Below are positions 1-7,684 of a stretch of 42,976 bases of DNA, piece by piece (the first letter of the stretch is position 1; the number at the start of each line of letters is the position of its first letter). The notes under the pieces are model-generated. The model was not told the DNA's origin. It was given only the letters and a program-made list of their open reading frames with translations, and did not search any database. A program made the position numbers and the translations under genes. The DNA is from Methylobacterium jeotgali (GTDB lineage Bacteria > Pseudomonadota > Alphaproteobacteria > Rhizobiales > Beijerinckiaceae), in contig NZ_BPQR01000009.1 of assembly GCF_022179345.1 (NCBI RefSeq), forward strand, positions 1 through 42,976, written 5' to 3'.

Positions 1-276
1 CCAGCTGCGATAGTAGCTGGGGCAATTTTGTGGGCTGGAACGGCGCTGGCGCAAACCACCCCACCGTCTCAGCCGTCGACTGTCACTCAGCGCGGCCAAC
101 AGCTGCCGCCGGGCGACCCTCTGATCGGGCAGCCGGATAATCCAGATGCGATGAAGCTGGCTCCGGTATCTGGCCCAGTTCTGCCCACCCGTGCCGACAA
201 GCTGCCAACGGCGATGCTGCACGTACCCGAGGGATTCAAGGTCGAGGTGTTCGCCAGCGGGCTGCCGGACGCCCGA
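1..276. repeat. Terminal redundancy, left copy (circular molecule)
   Basis: Bases 21-276 are identical to 42721-42976. Bases 1-20 are the exact reverse complement of 42701-42720. Because the outer six bases on each side are themselves inverted repeats (CCAGCT/AGCTGG), only the central eight bases differ (GCGATAGT here, ACTATCGC at the right end). The simplest reading is an untrimmed overlap of a circular assembly of about 42,700 bp. Confidence 0.9.
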
Positions 277-1239
277 TCCATGCGCCTGGGCGACAAGGGA
301 ACGCTGTTCGTCGGCTCGCGCGTGCGCGACAAGGTGTACGCCGTCGTGCCAGGCCCGAACGGCAACGTGGTCAAGGTGATCGCCAGCGGTCTGCATCGGC
401 CGAACGGCCTCGCGTTCCACGACGGCGCGCTCTACGTCGCGGAGCTGTCCAAGATCTGGCGATATGACAACATCGAGGCGAACCTCGACAGCCCGCCCAA
501 ACCCGTGCTGGTCTACGAAGATCTGCCAACGGACGAGCCGCATGGCTGGAAGTTCATCGCCATCGGCCCCGACAACAAGCTCTACGTCCCGGTCGGCGCG
601 CCCGGCAACATCGTCATGCCGTCATCGCGCCACGCGCAGATCCGGCGCATGGACCTGGACGGCAAGAACGTGGAACTGGTCGCGACCGGCGTGCGCAACT
701 CAGTTGGATTTGATTGGAACCCTGTTACCAAAGACTTCTACTTCAGCAACAACGGCCGCGACTGGATGTCGGAGGATCTGCCGAACGACACGCTGCACGT
801 GGTCAAGGCGGGAACGACGACGGCGCCCAACTTCGGCTATCCCTATTGCCATCAGGGCAACTTCACCGACCCTGAATTTGGATGGGGTCACTCGTGCGAC
901 GAGTTTGCCAAGCCAGCCGGCTTGATGGGCCCGCACGTGGCGACGCTGGGGATGCGGTTTTACACGGGCGATATGTTCCCGAGCAGCTACAAGAATGCGA
1001 TCTTCCTGGCCCGTCATGGCTCGTGGGATCGTACGAAGAAGCTCGGCGGAGATGTCGTGGTCGTCAAGCTCAAGGACGACGGCACTATCGCATCGTACGA
1101 GCCGTTCCTGACAGGCTTTCTCCAGAACAATGCCTACGTGGGCCGGCCCGTCGATGTGCAGCCAATGCCGGACGGATCGCTACTGGTATCCGACGATTGG
1201 AACGGCGCTATCTGGCGCATCACCTACAAAGAGCCCTAA
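1..1239 (+). CDS. PQQ-type sugar (L-sorbosone) dehydrogenase family protein, 3' part; the gene begins at 42677 across the circle junction
   Basis: This frame is open from base 1 and ends at 1237-1239. Joined to 42677-42976 through the overlap it gives a 420-residue protein. The N-terminus is a signal peptide (basic start, hydrophobic core, cleavage near ALA-Q). The rest matches the soluble glucose/sorbosone dehydrogenase beta-propeller family, with blocks such as EGFKVEVFASGLPDAR, RPNGLAFHDGALYVAE, GVRNSVGFDWNP and a closing GSLLVSDDWNGAIWRI. Members of this family are periplasmic PQQ-dependent oxidoreductases acting on aldoses or related compounds; the substrate here cannot be read from sequence. 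The next gene encodes a diheme cytochrome c, a plausible electron acceptor. No PQQ biosynthesis genes lie in the window. The ATG at 28 is internal and is not the natural start. Confidence 0.88.
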   Translation, partial: PAAIVAGAILWAGTALAQTTPPSQPSTVTQRGQQLPPGDPLIGQPDNPDAMKLAPVSGPVLPTRADKLPTAMLHVPEGFKVEVFASGLPDARSMRLGDKGTLFVGSRVRDKVYAVVPGPNGNVVKVIASGLHRPNGLAFHDGALYVAELSKIWRYDNIEANLDSPPKPVLVYEDLPTDEPHGWKFIAIGPDNKLYVPVGAPGNIVMPSSRHAQIRRMDLDGKNVELVATGVRNSVGFDWNPVTKDFYFSNNGRDWMSEDLPNDTLHVVKAGTTTAPNFGYPYCHQGNFTDPEFGWGHSCDEFAKPAGLMGPHVATLGMRFYTGDMFPSSYKNAIFLARHGSWDRTKKLGGDVVVVKLKDDGTIASYEPFLTGFLQNNAYVGRPVDVQPMPDGSLLVSDDWNGAIWRITYKEP

Positions 1240-1305
1240 GTGACTTGGCCGAGGTGAGACCTCCTCGCCCCGGCTTAATCACCCTCGCCCGCCATCGGAC
1301 CCGCC

Positions 1306-1914
1306 GTGCGCCTGCTTGTTGGTCTATCAGCCTTGATCTTGCTCGATAGCATCGGCGTGCCGGTGTGTGCGCAGCCGGCCACGGAGCAGTTGAGTATCTG
1401 CCTCAGCTGCCACGGCGAAAACGGCACGTCCCAAGCGGAGCACGTGCCGTCGCTCGGCGCCCAGAAGAGCGACTACGTAGTCGCGCAGCTGCTGATGTTC
1501 CGCGAGAAGCAGCGAATTGCTCCGCCGATGAACGATATGGCGGCAAACCTGTCGGATGATGATCTACAGTCGCTCGCCGAGGCAATCTCCAAATTGCCCG
1601 CGCCGGAAACTTCTGCTCCGATCGAAGCTAAAGCGGCCGAAGAGGCGCGCGCACTCATCGCGCGCTATCGCTGCGGCTCGTGCCACGGTGCCGACCTCGC
1701 GGGGCAGGGACAGATCCCAAGGGTCGCTGGGCAGCGCGAGGACTATCTGACGGCCGCGCTTGAGGGCTACAAGAGCAACGCACGCCCTGGCTACGAGCCG
1801 GCGATGAACGAGGTCTCACGAGACATCAAAGATGAGCACATTCCAGTGCTTGCACGCTACCTCGCCCAATACCGCTCGGAGCAGAGTACGGCGGGGCAGG
1901 TTCCAAAACCTTGA
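1306..1914 (+). CDS. Diheme cytochrome c (c4/c553-like), exported
   Basis: The protein has 202 residues and begins with GTG. A signal peptide (MRLLVGLSALILLDSIG, then PVCAQ) directs it to the periplasm. Two heme-binding motifs are visible: CLSCH near residue 31 and CGSCH near residue 123, each opening a cytochrome-c domain. Candidate distal Met ligands are in APPMNDMA and GYEPAMNEV. This two-domain pattern is that of cytochrome c4-like proteins, which shuttle electrons to terminal oxidases. It lies 66 bases after the sugar dehydrogenase on the same strand, so the two probably form an operon in which this protein accepts electrons from the dehydrogenase. That partnership is inferred from position. 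Confidence 0.88.
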   Translation: MRLLVGLSALILLDSIGVPVCAQPATEQLSICLSCHGENGTSQAEHVPSLGAQKSDYVVAQLLMFREKQRIAPPMNDMAANLSDDDLQSLAEAISKLPAPETSAPIEAKAAEEARALIARYRCGSCHGADLAGQGQIPRVAGQREDYLTAALEGYKSNARPGYEPAMNEVSRDIKDEHIPVLARYLAQYRSEQSTAGQVPKP

Positions 1915-2258
1915 ACGGGGTCGCGGGCGGTCAAGTTGAGCTCTGATAAGCCTCATGTCTAAGAGCATATCAACGAGTTAGAATGATAGGATTATCTATG
2001 GATTTATTTTGTCGATAAAACGATCAGTTTTGCGTTGCTACGGATCGTTTGCGTAGCTTGTGTGATCGCCTGATGTTCACAGTCTCGGGACCACGGCGTC
2101 GAAGTCGCAAAGATGGTCTTGCCCGCATCGCATGTCTTCAGGGTATACGCTTCAACGGCCCTCTCCTCATGAAGCCTGATCACCTCGAGGACGTCCGCGA
2201 ATTCCTCGGCTGGCGCGGCCTCGTCGAGTAGTTCTGCAGCATCCCATCCTGAATAGAA
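1915..2258. other. Intergenic stretch between convergent genes
   Basis: The first 120 bases are AT-rich. An open frame at 2049-2231 (60 codons) exists but has no convincing ribosome-binding site or recognisable content. I see no clear terminator. Confidence 0.4.
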
Positions 2259-2486
2259 TCAAGCGGATACCTCCTCACTGACCTGCTCAGCGGCATCTTG
2301 CACAGCGCATGCCCAGTGCGGACAGGTGTGAGTCTTAAGATCAGCGCGGTGCCTGCGCTCCTGAACGTGCTGGCAGCGTCGCACGAACGCGTCTGTCCAG
2401 ATTGCGGCCGCTGCAAGCCCACCGTCCGCCTGCGGCCCAACCTCGAAGTCCTTGAGCCCGCACACGGGGCATACGATCGATCCCAT
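2259..2486 (-). CDS. Small Cys/His-rich protein, co-transcribed with kup
   Basis: This 75-residue protein starts MGSIVCPVCGLKDFEV and later carries a Cys-rich segment with HTCPHWAC. The CPVC and CPHWAC groups look like a zinc-ribbon, although the spacing is not one I can name. A strong ribosome-binding site (GGAGG, five bases before the ATG) overlaps the end of kup, whose stop codon is 12 bases upstream. That is a good sign of real, coupled translation. Function is unknown; a metal-binding accessory of the K+ transporter operon is only a guess. Confidence 0.55.
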   Translation of the reverse strand: MGSIVCPVCGLKDFEVGPQADGGLAAAAIWTDAFVRRCQHVQERRHRADLKTHTCPHWACAVQDAAEQVSEEVSA

Positions 2487-2498
2487 GAGAGCCTCCGT

Positions 2499-4412
2499 TC
2501 ACACCTCCATCTCGGCGCCGACCTCCATCACCTGCTGGGCCGGCACGCACAGGTAGCTCGCCGTCTCCTCGGCGTTACGCTGCATCAGCGCGAAGATCTC
2601 CTCGCGCCAACCCGCCATGCCGGGACGTTTCTCCGAGGCCACCACCGTCTCGTGGCTGATGAAGTAGCTCAGGTGGTCGCAGTCGATGCCCTTGAGCCGG
2701 CCGTCCTCGACCGCCCGTCGCAGGGCGCGCGGGACATGAACCGTGTCCATGAAGCCGAACCGGAGCAGCACCCGTGTCACGTCCGGAGCGACCGGCACCA
2801 CCTCGATCCGCTCGGCGTCTGCCGCGTGCGGCACGTCCAGGATCTGCAGCGTCACGAGGAGCACGCGCTCGTGCAGCACCTGCAGGTGGCGCACGAAGTT
2901 CATCAGCGGCAACGGCATGCCGTCCTCGGCCGAGGTCAGGAACGCGCCCGTGCCCGGGATGCGCGGCAGGTGCTTGGATTCGACGCGGGTCAGGAACTCC
3001 GCCTCGGGCATGCGGATATCGGCCCGGGCCGCCTCCAGGAGCTGTGTGCCGCGCCGCCAGGTCAGCATCAGGAAGGCGACGCCCGCCGCGAGCAGCAGCG
3101 GAAACCAGCCGCCCTCGAACAGCTTCAGCGTGTTGGCGCTGAAGAAGGTCAGATCGACGAGCAGGAACGCGCCGTTGACCGCGAGCACGAGGGCGAGGTT
3201 GAAGCCCCAGCGAAGCGCGATCAATGCCGCCAGCACGGTCGTGATCACCATCAGCAGTGACACCGCGATGCCGTAAGCGCCCGCCAGCGCGTCCGACGAG
3301 CCGAAGGCCAGCACCGCGCCGAGGGTGGCGAAGGCCAGGAGCCAGTTCACGATGGGCACGTAGATCTGCCCGGCCTCCTGCGAAGAGGTATGGACGATGC
3401 GCATGCGCGGGAAGAAGCCGAGCTTGATCGCCTGCTCGGTGAGCGAGAACGCACCGGAGATGATGGCCTGGGAGGCGATGACGGTGGCCAGCGTGGCGAA
3501 CGCCACGAGCGGGTAGTGGATCCAGCTCGGCGCGAGCTGGAAGAACGGGTTGTCGACCGCGGCCGGGTTCGAGAGCAGCAGCGCGCCCTGGCCGAGGTAG
3601 TTCAGCACCAGGGCCGGGAGCACGATCGCGAACCACGCGAGCCGGATCGGTGCGCGCCCGAAATGGCCGAGGTCGGCGTACATCGCCTCGCCGCCGGTGA
3701 CCGCCAGGAAGGCTGCGCCCAGCATGGCGAAGCTGACCGGCAGATGCGCGGTGAGAAGGTAATAGACGGCGCGGAACGGGTTCAGGGCCGCCAAGATCTC
3801 CGGCTTCTGCCGGATGCCGGCCGCGCCGACGGCCGCGATGGTGGCAAACCACAGCAGCATGACCGGTCCGAACAGGCGCCCGATGAAGCCGGTACCTTTG
3901 CGCTGGACCGAGAACAGACCGATCAGGATGACGACGGTAGCCGGCACCACAAAAGGCGTCACGCCGGGGGCATCGACCTTCAGGCCCTCGACAGCTGAGA
4001 GCACCGAGATGGCAGGGGTGATCGCGCCGTCGCCGTAGAGTAGCGCGGCTCCGATCAGCCCGACGACGAGCAGGATGGCGCGCCACGAGCGTGGCGGTGC
4101 ATGCCGGGCCCCGAGCAGAGCAAGCATGGCCACGATGCCGCCCTCGCCGTGATTGTCCGCGCGCAGGATCAAGACGGCGTACTTGAGCGCGACGATGAGG
4201 AACAGCGACCAAAGGATGAGGGAGACGGATCCGACCACCGCGTCGTGCTGGAGGGTGCCACCTGCGGCTGCGACCTTGACGGTCTCCTTGAGCGCGTAGA
4301 GCGGACTGGTGCCGATATCGCCGTAGACGATGCCGAGCGCGCCGAGGGACAGGGCGACGGAGGCGGTTCGTGCCGGGAGCTGCGCTTCGCCTGCCTGGAT
4401 CGCGACGGTCAC
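2499..4412 (-). CDS. kup: Kup-family low-affinity potassium transporter
   Basis: About 637 residues from the preferred GTG start at 4412. That start has GGAG eight bases upstream and places SLGALGIVYGDIGTSPLYAL, the Kup signature, near the N-terminus as usual. An in-frame start at 4559 would add a 49-residue Arg-rich leader untypical of the family. About twelve hydrophobic helices are followed by a soluble C-terminal domain (from about residue 450), as in E. coli Kup (622 residues). The protein imports K+ with protons across the inner membrane. Its copy on a plasmid that also carries NRAMP-type and phosphate transporters suggests an ion-supply theme. The small protein at 2259-2486 follows in the same operon. 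Confidence 0.93.
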   Translation of the reverse strand: MTVAIQAGEAQLPARTASVALSLGALGIVYGDIGTSPLYALKETVKVAAAGGTLQHDAVVGSVSLILWSLFLIVALKYAVLILRADNHGEGGIVAMLALLGARHAPPRSWRAILLVVGLIGAALLYGDGAITPAISVLSAVEGLKVDAPGVTPFVVPATVVILIGLFSVQRKGTGFIGRLFGPVMLLWFATIAAVGAAGIRQKPEILAALNPFRAVYYLLTAHLPVSFAMLGAAFLAVTGGEAMYADLGHFGRAPIRLAWFAIVLPALVLNYLGQGALLLSNPAAVDNPFFQLAPSWIHYPLVAFATLATVIASQAIISGAFSLTEQAIKLGFFPRMRIVHTSSQEAGQIYVPIVNWLLAFATLGAVLAFGSSDALAGAYGIAVSLLMVITTVLAALIALRWGFNLALVLAVNGAFLLVDLTFFSANTLKLFEGGWFPLLLAAGVAFLMLTWRRGTQLLEAARADIRMPEAEFLTRVESKHLPRIPGTGAFLTSAEDGMPLPLMNFVRHLQVLHERVLLVTLQILDVPHAADAERIEVVPVAPDVTRVLLRFGFMDTVHVPRALRRAVEDGRLKGIDCDHLSYFISHETVVASEKRPGMAGWREEIFALMQRNAEETASYLCVPAQQVMEVGAEMEV

Positions 4413-4769
4413 CAGTTCATCTCCATCCACAGCCAGCCGAGCGCGACGGGCGCTATGCTCGGTAGCTCTCTTGGTCTCAGACGCTTGGCGAGCCGAAACA
4501 GATCCGCGTGATCGGTGGCAGATACGCCCCCGATGCCCCCGCAGCTCTCCGGCTGTCACAGAGGAAAGGAGAAGCGGTTTTAGAGGATCTTGGACCGATT
4601 ATCTTAGAAAAGGACTTTGAGCCTATCGCCTAGTGTGTAGGCAAACCGACCGTTTCCCCGACGATCCGGCGGGGCGGATCGCTAGTCGCTCGAAACAACC
4701 CCGGTTGTGTCGGAAAAACGTGTCGGCTTTTCTATTGGCGGGCAAACGCCGGTTTGGCACGATCCCGAC
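4413..4769. other. Upstream region of kup
   Basis: Mixed-composition sequence leading up to kup on the minus strand. Short direct repeats of GTGTCGG flank an A-rich run near 4705-4725. I could not identify a convincing -35/-10 pair. Confidence 0.3.
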
Positions 4770-4808
4770 ATGCGCGTCGGCTTCGCGCGCATCTCCGCCG
4801 TCGACCTG
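4770..4808 (+). pseudogene. Remnant of a serine recombinase N-terminus
   Basis: The thirteen codons from the ATG at 4770 read MRVGFARISAVDL. They resemble the first residues of Tn3-type resolvases (MRVGYARVST-DQ pattern) before the frame becomes unrelated. The catalytic Ser region (ARIS) is present but nothing beyond. This suggests that the resolvase gene was cut here, possibly when the vapBC segment was joined. The match is short and could be chance. Confidence 0.35.
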
Positions 4809-4825
4809 GTCCTTCCGCGCAGCCC

Positions 4826-5215
4826 TCAGCGGATCATCTCGACCACGACACCAGCTGCCTCGGCGATCGTCGACCAGCGCCGCTCCGCCGTAAGCGCTGG
4901 CCGACCTTCACGTTTGGCAAGGGCCAAGCAGTAGCGATCCCCGAGCGACAGACCACCCGCAACCGTGAGCGGACGCAGCATGCCGGCCTCGTACGACAGC
5001 GCGGCATCGACGGCGGCCCACCGGATCGGCAAGGGGCGCAACAGCGCTTCGATATCAGGGCGTGCAGCCCCGAGCTTGGCGTAGTGGCTGACTACTTCGG
5101 CCAGATTGACGATCGTCATGACAGACCCGTCGAGCCCGGCCTTCACCCGATCCGCTCCCGGCTCAGCCAGCAGCAGGGCAAGCAGCGCGGACGCGTCGAG
5201 GACGAAGCTCGTCAT
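4826..5215 (-). CDS. vapC: VapC-type PIN-domain toxin (ribonuclease)
   Basis: 129 residues, the usual size for VapC. The PIN-domain acidic residues are visible: Asp in FVLDASALLALLL (near residue 7), Glu in NLAEVVSHYAKLG (near 39) and Asp in LGDRYCLALAK (near 93). The fourth position, usually TAD, reads TAE. VapC toxins cleave tRNA or other RNA when the antitoxin is lost. The start overlaps the end of the upstream antitoxin gene by four bases (ATGA), the normal coupled arrangement. On a plasmid this pair would act in post-segregational stability. Confidence 0.9.
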   Translation of the reverse strand: MTSFVLDASALLALLLAEPGADRVKAGLDGSVMTIVNLAEVVSHYAKLGAARPDIEALLRPLPIRWAAVDAALSYEAGMLRPLTVAGGLSLGDRYCLALAKREGRPALTAERRWSTIAEAAGVVVEMIR

Positions 5216-5454
5216 TCGGCCTCGGCCTCACGGGCCCGGTCGGCGAGGAAGTCCGCCACGGACGCGCCTGCCTTGTCGCCGATCAGCCTGCGGCTCAGAG
5301 CCTGTGCCCGGGCGACGACCTGATCGAGCGTCCGCAGCACGATGGCGTCGCCCAAATCCTCGACGATGACCTCGCCTCCGTGAATGAGGCCATGCCGCTT
5401 GCGGAGATCGGCCGGCAGGCTCACGCGCCCATCGGGCATCACCTTGGCTCTCAT
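5212..5454 (-). CDS. vapB: VapB-type antitoxin, AbrB/SpoVT fold
   Basis: 80 residues. The N-terminal half (MRAKVMPDGRVSLPADLRKR, then HGLIHGGEVIVED) is a swapped-hairpin AbrB DNA-binding domain. The C-terminal part, with its acidic end (DFLADRAREAEAE), is the likely VapC-binding tail. It is the first gene of the pair and should bind VapC and repress the shared promoter upstream of 5454. Confidence 0.88.
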   Translation of the reverse strand: MRAKVMPDGRVSLPADLRKRHGLIHGGEVIVEDLGDAIVLRTLDQVVARAQALSRRLIGDKAGASVADFLADRAREAEAE

Positions 5455-5691
5455 GGGACGCCTCTACTGTCTGCCATGCAAACCAATGTACGCCAAAAAT
5501 ACCAGTTCACGCCAGGGTAAGCGACTGACGTCATGGCGTCGCGATGCTGGATCACTCTGGACGTGTGGTGCCGCTTAGCTATGTCCGCAAGGGGATCGGT
5601 CAACGGACGCTCGGAAGATCCGCTCGCAAAGGATCAATCCGTCTGCGCGGACGCTGTCTCAATAGGTTGGTACGATAAAAATTGCGGTGAG

Positions 5692-5714
5692 GGGACCCTG
5701 TACGTTACAGTCCC
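5692..5714. promoter_or_regulatory. Imperfect inverted repeat just before the recombinase start
   Basis: GGGACCCTGTA at 5692-5702 and TACAGTCCC at 5706-5714 pair with a two-base bulge around a three-base centre, directly before the ATG at 5719. It could be a recombinase binding site or an autoregulatory operator. Confidence 0.3.
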
Positions 5715-5718
5715 GCTC

Positions 5719-6315
5719 ATGACGCATGTGCTGATCGGCTATGCCCGCTGCTCGACCGACAAGCAGGACCTCGCTGCCCAGCGCCACGCGCTGTTCCAGC
5801 TCGGGGTGGCGACTGACCGCATCTACACTGACAAGGGCTTCACGGGGACGAACCGGGCACGCCCGGGCCTCGACCAAGCGCTGGCCGCGGTCCGGAGTGG
5901 CGATACCCTAGTAGTACCCAAGCTCGACCGGCTGGCCCGATCGGTGCCGGACGCGCGCGCGATTGGCGACGCGCTCGCGGAACGGGGTGTGAGGCTCCAG
6001 CTCGGCGCCAGCGTGCACGACCCGTCCGACCCGATGGGCAAGCTGTTCTTCAACATCCTGGCGACGTTTGCCGAGTTCGAGGCGGACCTGATCCGGCTGC
6101 GCACGCGCGAGGGCATGGCGATGGCACGCGCCAAGGGGAAGCTGCGGGGCAAGAAGCCTAAGCTCTCGGATCGCCAGCAGAAGGAGCTGCGCCGGATGTA
6201 CGACACAGGCGACTACGCGATCAGCGACTTGGCCGAGCTGTTTTCAGTCTCACGGCCGACCGTCTACCGGACCCTGGAGCGCCAATCTACGATGCCTGCT
6301 GTCGTGGCGACCTAA
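5719..6315 (+). CDS. Serine recombinase (resolvase/invertase family)
   Basis: 198 residues from the ATG at 5719. The frame is open upstream to 5533, but the family fold begins exactly at MTHVLIGYARCSTDKQDLAAQ. The catalytic Ser lies in YARCSTDKQ. LVVPKLDRLARS and the FFNILATFAEFEADLIRLRT helix follow, then a C-terminal helix-turn-helix (AISDLAELFSVSRPTVYRTL). The length matches Tn3-type resolvases and Hin/Gin-type invertases. The likely role is resolution of plasmid multimers or past transposon cointegrates. No transposase accompanies it. Confidence 0.92.
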   Translation: MTHVLIGYARCSTDKQDLAAQRHALFQLGVATDRIYTDKGFTGTNRARPGLDQALAAVRSGDTLVVPKLDRLARSVPDARAIGDALAERGVRLQLGASVHDPSDPMGKLFFNILATFAEFEADLIRLRTREGMAMARAKGKLRGKKPKLSDRQQKELRRMYDTGDYAISDLAELFSVSRPTVYRTLERQSTMPAVVAT

Positions 6316-6693
6316 GTGGACGCGGCACGGCGCCCGGCATTGGGTTCACACATCACCGGTTTCCCTCGATACAGAGCGACAGAGACGCCGAGGATCAATG
6401 CCAAATAACGATCAAGATAACACCAGAGGACCGCCCGAGGGCCTCCCACTACCTTGATGCGCTCTCAAATGCCGTCAACCTCGCAGGCGGCAGGTTTTCT
6501 ACATCCTGAGCAATATGTGAGGCGATGGGCGACGCGCATCTGAAGAGGATACCTTGGTTAATACTTATATCTCTTCGAAGCTTATGTGAACTGAGCAAAT
6601 CGTATCAATTTTACCGATTTACCAGCCGCTTCAGAAACACGATCCTTCTATTGCGACTGTCATCGTTCATATAGATCGGGTGCAAGGATCGTT
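6316..6693. other. Intergenic region upstream of two unknown genes
   Basis: The second half is notably AT-rich and probably holds the promoter for the gene at 6694. No RNA gene or strong inverted repeat was seen. Confidence 0.35.
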
Positions 6694-6960
6694 ATGTCTC
6701 CCATGGACAAGGACGCGCTGCTGAGAGCGCTTTTCAAGGACTTGCTTATCGTCAATACAGAGATTCACCCCGACGTGCGGCAGGCCGAGGCCCGCTGGGC
6801 GTCCGAGCTTGGTCTTGTGCGCCCGAACTATAACGTGGTGTCGGCACGTCCCGGCCAGGATCTGAGCGGCTTTGGGGCCATCTGGACAGAGGCCGACGAA
6901 ATGCTCTTTCGGACGCGGGGCGTAGTCGTGCTCAAGCCGCAGGTGCAGGGTCATGCCTGA
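6694..6960 (+). CDS. Hypothetical protein (88 aa), first of an unknown pair
   Basis: The ATG at 6694 has AAGGA five bases upstream. The protein begins MSPMDKDALLRALFKDLLIV and has no membrane segment or motif I recognise. It is mostly helical in its first half and contains a Trp-rich spot (FGAIWTEADEMLF). Its 3' end overlaps the next gene by eight bases, so the two are translated together. Confidence 0.6.
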   Translation: MSPMDKDALLRALFKDLLIVNTEIHPDVRQAEARWASELGLVRPNYNVVSARPGQDLSGFGAIWTEADEMLFRTRGVVVLKPQVQGHA

Positions 6961-7570
6961 ACAGACAATGCCGGCGAGGACCGGGCGCGACATCATCCTC
7001 ATCGACGACGCACGCCATCCTCAGTGGGTCGCTGCGGCAAACGCTTTCGCCCGGCGGATGGGCTCGACGACCTACACCGTACTCCAGGTTCACCAGCCCG
7101 ACACGCGCTGGTTCGAGAACAACCGGCTTGCGGTGCCGCAACCTGAGCAACTGGAGGCCTTTGCAAGAGACGGGATCGTGCTGCTGCCCACGTGGCATCA
7201 GGTTCAGATGTTGGCCTACAATCCGAATTCTTTCGCCAGCATCGCAGTCACGACATGTATCAACGAGGCGGTGTCACGCTACGCGGGTCGTCAGGTCCGC
7301 CTCGCGCAGTTGGGAGGATCCGAGACGGATCTCACCGAGCAGCGCAAGTTGGCCACACGTGTGCTCCACGCGTTCGACGCCCTCGATGCTGATGGTCTTG
7401 CCGCACTGTGCGAGGCGGCCTTTCTGAACGATCCGGAGGTCGCATCGATGCATCTAAGATTTGATGATCTCAGGACTCGTCATCGTCCCATGTGGCTAGA
7501 ACAACTCAATGCTGCCTGGCTGAAAGAAAAAATAAGTCTCGAAAAATTAGCCTCTCTAGATTATAGATAA
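6953..7570 (+). CDS. Hypothetical protein (205 aa), second of the pair
   Basis: The protein starts MPEQTMPARTGRDIILIDDA and has an alternating beta/alpha look in its first 110 residues (DIILIDDARHPQW, TYTVLQVHQPDTRWF, DGIVLLPTWHQVQML). A helical C-terminus ends in a Lys-rich tail. No signal peptide or membrane helix is visible. The final 60 bases are AT-richer than the rest. I do not recognise the family. Overlap with the upstream gene suggests a joint function. Confidence 0.6.
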   Translation: MPEQTMPARTGRDIILIDDARHPQWVAAANAFARRMGSTTYTVLQVHQPDTRWFENNRLAVPQPEQLEAFARDGIVLLPTWHQVQMLAYNPNSFASIAVTTCINEAVSRYAGRQVRLAQLGGSETDLTEQRKLATRVLHAFDALDADGLAALCEAAFLNDPEVASMHLRFDDLRTRHRPMWLEQLNAAWLKEKISLEKLASLDYR

Positions 7571-7684
7571 TTTCTTCCAAGCTTTTTGGTCCGCGAGGAC
7601 ATGCCGTCGTCGAACTTCAAGTGAGACAGAGGGGCAAGCTGTGCTTGCAGCGATGCTGCCTACTTTCCTCGTGACTGATCCGCA

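Noticed and set aside
2049..2231. Open frame of 60 codons after the cytochrome gene
   Set aside because: No ribosome-binding site, no recognisable content; kept only as part of the intergenic note.
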